Shown here one piece after another: positions 60,913 through 64,000 of a DNA stretch of 64,000 nucleotides (the stretch's first letter is position 1; each line of letters starts with the position of its first letter). The stretch is from contig CAXXIH010000004.1 in assembly GCA_963663365.2 (NCBI GenBank), positions 1,178,001 to 1,242,000 on the forward strand, in the 5' to 3' direction. The notes under the pieces were generated by a model. The model was given only the letters and a program-made list of their open reading frames with translations, did no database searches and was not told the origin of the DNA. Made by a program: the position numbers and the translations under genes. The stretch is from G963663365 sp963663365 (GTDB lineage Bacteria; Hinthialibacterota; Hinthialibacteria; Hinthialibacterales; G963663365).

Positions 60913-61638
60913 ATGAGCGAACTTTGCATCCGTTTGGAAAAAAAGCCGGGCTACGATGAAGTTTTGGCCGAGGGAAACGGTTTGGTTGAGAACATCGTCT
61001 TTGCCTTGCTGAGGTTGGAACCCGGACAGTGCTACACGGATTGTGTTTCGGAATTTGAGACTTTGTTGGTGCTGCTTGAAGGTTCTTGGTCGCTGAAAGA
61101 TCAAGGCAACGATTATGGCCGTGCCACCCGGATGGATATCTACACAGAAAAGCCAACCGGCTTGTTTATGACCCCCGGCTCACAATGGACGGTAACCGCC
61201 GAAGGGGAAGGAAGTTGTACGGTTGCTGTGCTTATGACGCCCTCGGATTTTGTCGGTGATGCGTCATATATCAGTGCAGACGATGTGCAGGTATCGGATG
61301 CGGGACCTGGGCGTGTAATGCGTGAGATCGTTGGCAAGAGTATCCAGGCGGAGATAATGCTGGCCGGGGAGAGTATTCTTCAGCCCGGCGGTGCGGCGGA
61401 AAAAGGTTCGGCTGAATGTGAGAGGGTGTATTACGTGCGTACCCAGGCTGCTAATGGTATCGAAGTGGAGTTGACCTGCGCGGAGGATCCCGAAAAGAAC
61501 CAGACTTGCCCGGTTGCTGATGAGAGTCTCTTGATCGTACCGAAAGGATATTCCCTGTCCGTGAAGGAGATTCCGTCAGAGTCCTATTTCCTCTGGGCAT
61601 TGGCGGGAGACAGTCGAGATTTACATCCGGGGGTGTGA
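60913..61638 (+). CDS. IolB-like bicupin protein without the usual metal ligands
   Basis: A 241-residue protein of the IolB (5-deoxy-glucuronate isomerase) family by overall pattern: CVSEFETLLVLLEG and RMDIYTEKPTGLFMTPGSQWTVTAE match the N-terminal cupin, and ERVYYVR, SLLIVPKGY and YFLWALAG match the C-terminal cupin. In IolB the second cupin has an HxH-type metal site before YYYR and a GYH motif later. Here the first region reads LQPGGAAEKG and the second reads GYS, so the histidines are gone. It may be a non-catalytic relative or bind something else. The start is ATG 60913, with AAGGAAGG six bases upstream; an earlier ATG at 60862 is rejected. It follows the oxidoreductase pair. Confidence 0.7.
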   Translation: MSELCIRLEKKPGYDEVLAEGNGLVENIVFALLRLEPGQCYTDCVSEFETLLVLLEGSWSLKDQGNDYGRATRMDIYTEKPTGLFMTPGSQWTVTAEGEGSCTVAVLMTPSDFVGDASYISADDVQVSDAGPGRVMREIVGKSIQAEIMLAGESILQPGGAAEKGSAECERVYYVRTQAANGIEVELTCAEDPEKNQTCPVADESLLIVPKGYSLSVKEIPSESYFLWALAGDSRDLHPGV

Positions 61639-62005
61639 GGAGATAAGGGATAAAATTTTGAAGAATACATCAGAATTTTATAAAAGTTGGTTGTCGTGTC
61701 TTTGATTATTTACATTTTCGGCAACTTATATAGACGGTTTAGGGCGGATTCGATTGGGTTGAATTTATAGAGTCCCTCTAAAGTAAGTTCTATCAAATAG
61801 TTACGTAAGATTATAATGTAATTTCAGGTATATAGATGGAAATCAATTGTCTACCTGCCCCTATTGCGTAACTTCATAAAAATCGCTAGTTTTGACAGGT
61901 TGAGGTGGGGCTTGCCCCGCCTTTTTGTTTGAGATCCGCCCATTTTCTCTTTCTGAGTCGGCAACAACGATGTAGGGGCGGGCCGAACTCACCAGGAGCC
62001 CAACG
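61639..62005 (+). promoter_or_regulatory. AT-rich leader/promoter region of nusA
   Basis: A 367-bp AT-rich region without a gene. It contains a perfect -10 TATAAT at 61812-61817 (the -35 18 bases upstream, TTCTAT, is weak) and another possible promoter, TTGATT (61702-61707) with TATATA (61727-61732; spacing 19). The predicted transcript from the first would run through a terminator hairpin before reaching nusA, like an attenuated leader. Confidence 0.5.
61903..61926 (+). terminator. Terminator/attenuator hairpin upstream of nusA
   Basis: AGGTGGGGC (61903-61911) pairs with GCCCCGCCT (61914-61922), with one G-T wobble, followed by TTTTTGTTT. It is about 80 bases before the nusA start and 265 bases after the previous gene. 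GCCCC at 61857-61861 could pair with GGGGC of the 5' arm as a competing structure. Confidence 0.75.
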
Positions 62006-63499
62006 TTGGAAAACAGAAAGCAAGCCCTCGAGATATTGGAGCGCATTGCGCTCGAAAAAAACCTGGACCCCCGGAGTCTGCGTAACGCGCTTCAGGATGC
62101 TTTGATTTCGGCTTCCAGAAAAATGCTGGGAGCGAATGTAGAAATTACCGAATGTGAAATCGATCCCGAAACGGGTGAATATAAAGTTTATGCGATGAAA
62201 GAAGTGGTCGACGAAGTTGTCGATCCCGAACGTCAGATTTCAATCAATGAAGTCCGGCAGGAAATTCCCGACATTATGACCGGCGAAGAGTTGGCCATTG
62301 ATGTTACGCCGGATGATTTTGGCCGGATTGCCGCACAAAGCGCGAAGCAAGTGTTGACTCAGCGCATTCGCGAAGCCGAACGCGAGATGATCTATGACAA
62401 ATACAAAGATCGCATCGGCGAAATGATTACGGGCACGGTCCAACGCCACGAACGGGGCAACGTTATTGTGGATGTTGGCAGCTGCGAAGCGATTTTGCCC
62501 TATAAGCTACAACCCTATGGCGAACGGTATCGCTACGGCGAGAGTGTACGCGCCATTATTCATGATGTTCCCGATGTGCGTACAGAGCCTAAGGCGCGCC
62601 GCGATGCGCAAATCGTATTGTCCCGTACTTCCCCGCAATTGGTGGTCAAACTTTTTGAACAAGAAGTTGCCGAGATGCGGGACGGTGTTGTCACAATCCG
62701 TGTGATTGCACGCGAACCGGGCCGTCGAACCAAGATCGCGGTTATGTCACGCGATAGCGATGTGGATCCCGTAGGAGCCTGTGTGGGTATGAAAGGTTCC
62801 CGTGTGCAGATGGTGGTTCAAGAGCTGCGCGGCGAGCGGATCGACATTATTGAGTATTCGGACGACAAAAAACGATTTGTGGCCAACTCGCTGAAGCCTG
62901 CCGAAATCGAAAGTGTTGAGATGGTTTCGGATGAATCGCGGGCTTTGGTTGTGGTTCGTGACGATGCGCTTTCATTGGCGATCGGTAAAGGCGGTTTAAA
63001 TGCACGCTTGGCTTCGGAATTAACCCGAGTTGAGATTGATATCCTATCTGAGTCGCAACTTTCCGAACGAGAAGAGAGTGCAAAAACGACCTTACTGGAA
63101 CAGATACCGAGTCTCGACGATGAAATGGCAGACCGGTTTATTTCGCGTGGTCTTTTGAATTACGCCGATATTCTCGCGGCGGGCGAAGTCGCAATTAAAC
63201 TGGTTGAAGGTATTGAAGACGATGCTGCGGCCGAGATTTTGGCCGAAGCGAAGGCTCACCAAGCGCAACGTGGCGGAGGTCCCGCTGCAAAAGCCCCAAT
63301 TGAAGATGAATCCGAAACCGATGAAGAGGAATTTGACGAATCGGATGAGGATGTGTCTGACGAAGATTTGGATGAAGACGAGAGCGACGAGGAAGTGGAG
63401 GATGTGGAGGAAGAGGTGTCCGACGACGACGATGATGATGAGGACGCCGAAGAAAGTGAAATGCCGGTAGATCCGGCGGCAGCGGAGGATGAATCCTAA
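62006..63499 (+). CDS. nusA: Transcription termination/antitermination factor NusA
   Basis: A 497-residue NusA. The N-terminal RNA-polymerase-binding domain is followed by an S1 domain (GTVQRHERGNVIVDVGSCEAILP), KH1 and KH2 (DPVGACVGMKGSRVQMVVQELRGERIDII; SLAIGKGGLNARLASELT), one helix-hairpin-helix-like repeat (IPSLDDEMADRFISRGLLNYADIL) and an acidic C-terminal tail of about 60 residues rich in Asp/Glu. NusA modulates pausing, termination and antitermination. TTG start with AGGAG eight bases upstream. Usually rimP precedes nusA; it is absent here. infB follows after 42 bases. Confidence 0.96.
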   Translation: MENRKQALEILERIALEKNLDPRSLRNALQDALISASRKMLGANVEITECEIDPETGEYKVYAMKEVVDEVVDPERQISINEVRQEIPDIMTGEELAIDVTPDDFGRIAAQSAKQVLTQRIREAEREMIYDKYKDRIGEMITGTVQRHERGNVIVDVGSCEAILPYKLQPYGERYRYGESVRAIIHDVPDVRTEPKARRDAQIVLSRTSPQLVVKLFEQEVAEMRDGVVTIRVIAREPGRRTKIAVMSRDSDVDPVGACVGMKGSRVQMVVQELRGERIDIIEYSDDKKRFVANSLKPAEIESVEMVSDESRALVVVRDDALSLAIGKGGLNARLASELTRVEIDILSESQLSEREESAKTTLLEQIPSLDDEMADRFISRGLLNYADILAAGEVAIKLVEGIEDDAAAEILAEAKAHQAQRGGGPAAKAPIEDESETDEEEFDESDEDVSDEDLDEDESDEEVEDVEEEVSDDDDDDEDAEESEMPVDPAAAEDES

Positions 63500-63541
63500 T
63501 ATTGTTTTTTGGATCGAAGGGCAATTAAAGACTCACTTACT

Positions 63542-64000
63542 ATGCGTATAAACGAGCTAGCTCGCAAATATAATCTCTCGAATCGGGAGATCATTGATTT
63601 CTTGACGCGCATCGGCGTGGCGGGGAAAAGCCATAGCTCTTCTCTTGAAGAAGATCTAATTCAACGCGTTCTTTCCCATTTTAAGGTCAAATCCGAGGCG
63701 GAAGCCGAAGCGCAGCCCCAAAGCAAATTCAAACGCATGAAGCGCGTCCGGCCCAGACCGGAAGATACGCCCGAGTTTGACGCCGAAGAAACGATGGAAG
63801 AGCCAATTGCTCTATCCGCTCCGGCTCCTCAGCCGGAAGTTGAAGCTGCCCCGGCGCCTATTGCTGCCGCCGCCCCGGAAGCCCCGGTTGCTCCACGAAT
63901 TAAACGAGTTGAAATGCCACCTCCTGCGGAACAGGAACCTGTCGCAGAAACCACGCCGGTTGAGGCTGCTGAAGAACCGGCGACACTGACGAAACTTGAA
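63542..64000 (+). CDS. infB: Translation initiation factor IF-2, N-terminal part (3' truncated by window)
   Basis: The first 153 codons, open to the window end. The start MRINELARKYNLSNREIIDFLTRIG is the IF2 N-terminal domain; a basic linker (KFKRMKRVRPRP) and a long Ala/Pro/Glu-rich region follow, as is usual before the G domain, which lies beyond the window. The order nusA-infB is conserved in bacteria. ATG start. Confidence 0.92.
   Translation, partial: MRINELARKYNLSNREIIDFLTRIGVAGKSHSSSLEEDLIQRVLSHFKVKSEAEAEAQPQSKFKRMKRVRPRPEDTPEFDAEETMEEPIALSAPAPQPEVEAAPAPIAAAAPEAPVAPRIKRVEMPPPAEQEPVAETTPVEAAEEPATLTKLE

Overview
The window is a gene-dense stretch (about 50% GC) of a bacterial chromosome, cut at both ends: it opens inside a DsbD-type reductase gene and closes inside infB. 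The gene set (flagellin, type II/IV-like pseudopilin, LPS-type glycosyltransferase, lipoprotein, fused SecDF, Tat-type Gfo/Idh/MocA oxidoreductases, cohesin-like secreted protein) suggests a flagellated Gram-negative-type bacterium from a little-cultured lineage. Hydrogenedentota, Sumerlaeota or a PVC-like group would fit, but this is inferred from gene style and is not proven here. There are no CRISPR arrays, rRNA genes, transposases or phage genes.

Layout. 1-7.7 kb: partial DsbD, two unrecognised small genes, a pseudopilin, an RsbW-like anti-sigma kinase, RlmD-type rRNA methyltransferase, and two exported proteins, one with cohesin-like modules. 7.8-15.4 kb: a complete F1Fo ATP synthase operon (atpZ-I-B-E-F-H-A-G-D-C) with a proton-type c subunit and an epsilon subunit lacking its C-terminal domain. 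15.5-21.5 kb: isocitrate dehydrogenase, a Fic protein, malate dehydrogenase, a metallo-beta-lactamase-fold protein and a PII regulator. 21.5-25 kb: FlaG-like protein and a large flagellin on the minus strand, with a sigma-28-like site far upstream. 25-32.2 kb: GT-C glycosyltransferase, trpC, two orphan peptide-type ABC permeases, FluC/DUF190, a three-repeat Cys-rich metal-binding protein and a GT2.

32.6-44.5 kb: a respiratory complex I cluster in the order nuoE-F-G-H-J-K-N-L-M; nuoA-D and, unusually, nuoI are absent. 44.6-48.2 kb: lipoprotein, tRNA-Val(GAC), then infC (apparent AUU start)-rpmI-rplT and pheS. 48.2-57.5 kb: small membrane and zinc-ribbon proteins, a degenerate PHP-like protein, a flavodoxin-fold reductase, fused SecDF, a LysM-L,D-transpeptidase, ApbE and DoxX. 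57.7-61.6 kb: tandem Gfo/Idh/MocA oxidoreductases and an IolB-like protein without the usual metal ligands. 62-64 kb: nusA-infB behind an attenuator-like leader.

Functionally the window is mainly energy metabolism (ATP synthase, complex I, two TCA enzymes) and core gene expression (IF3, L35, L20, PheS, NusA, IF2), with envelope, motility and a few poorly characterised proteins between. The most promising items for follow-up are the pseudoenzyme-like proteins (IolB-like, PHP-like), the three-repeat metal-binding protein, RNA control elements before nusA and the zinc-ribbon gene, and the structured element inside the atp operon.
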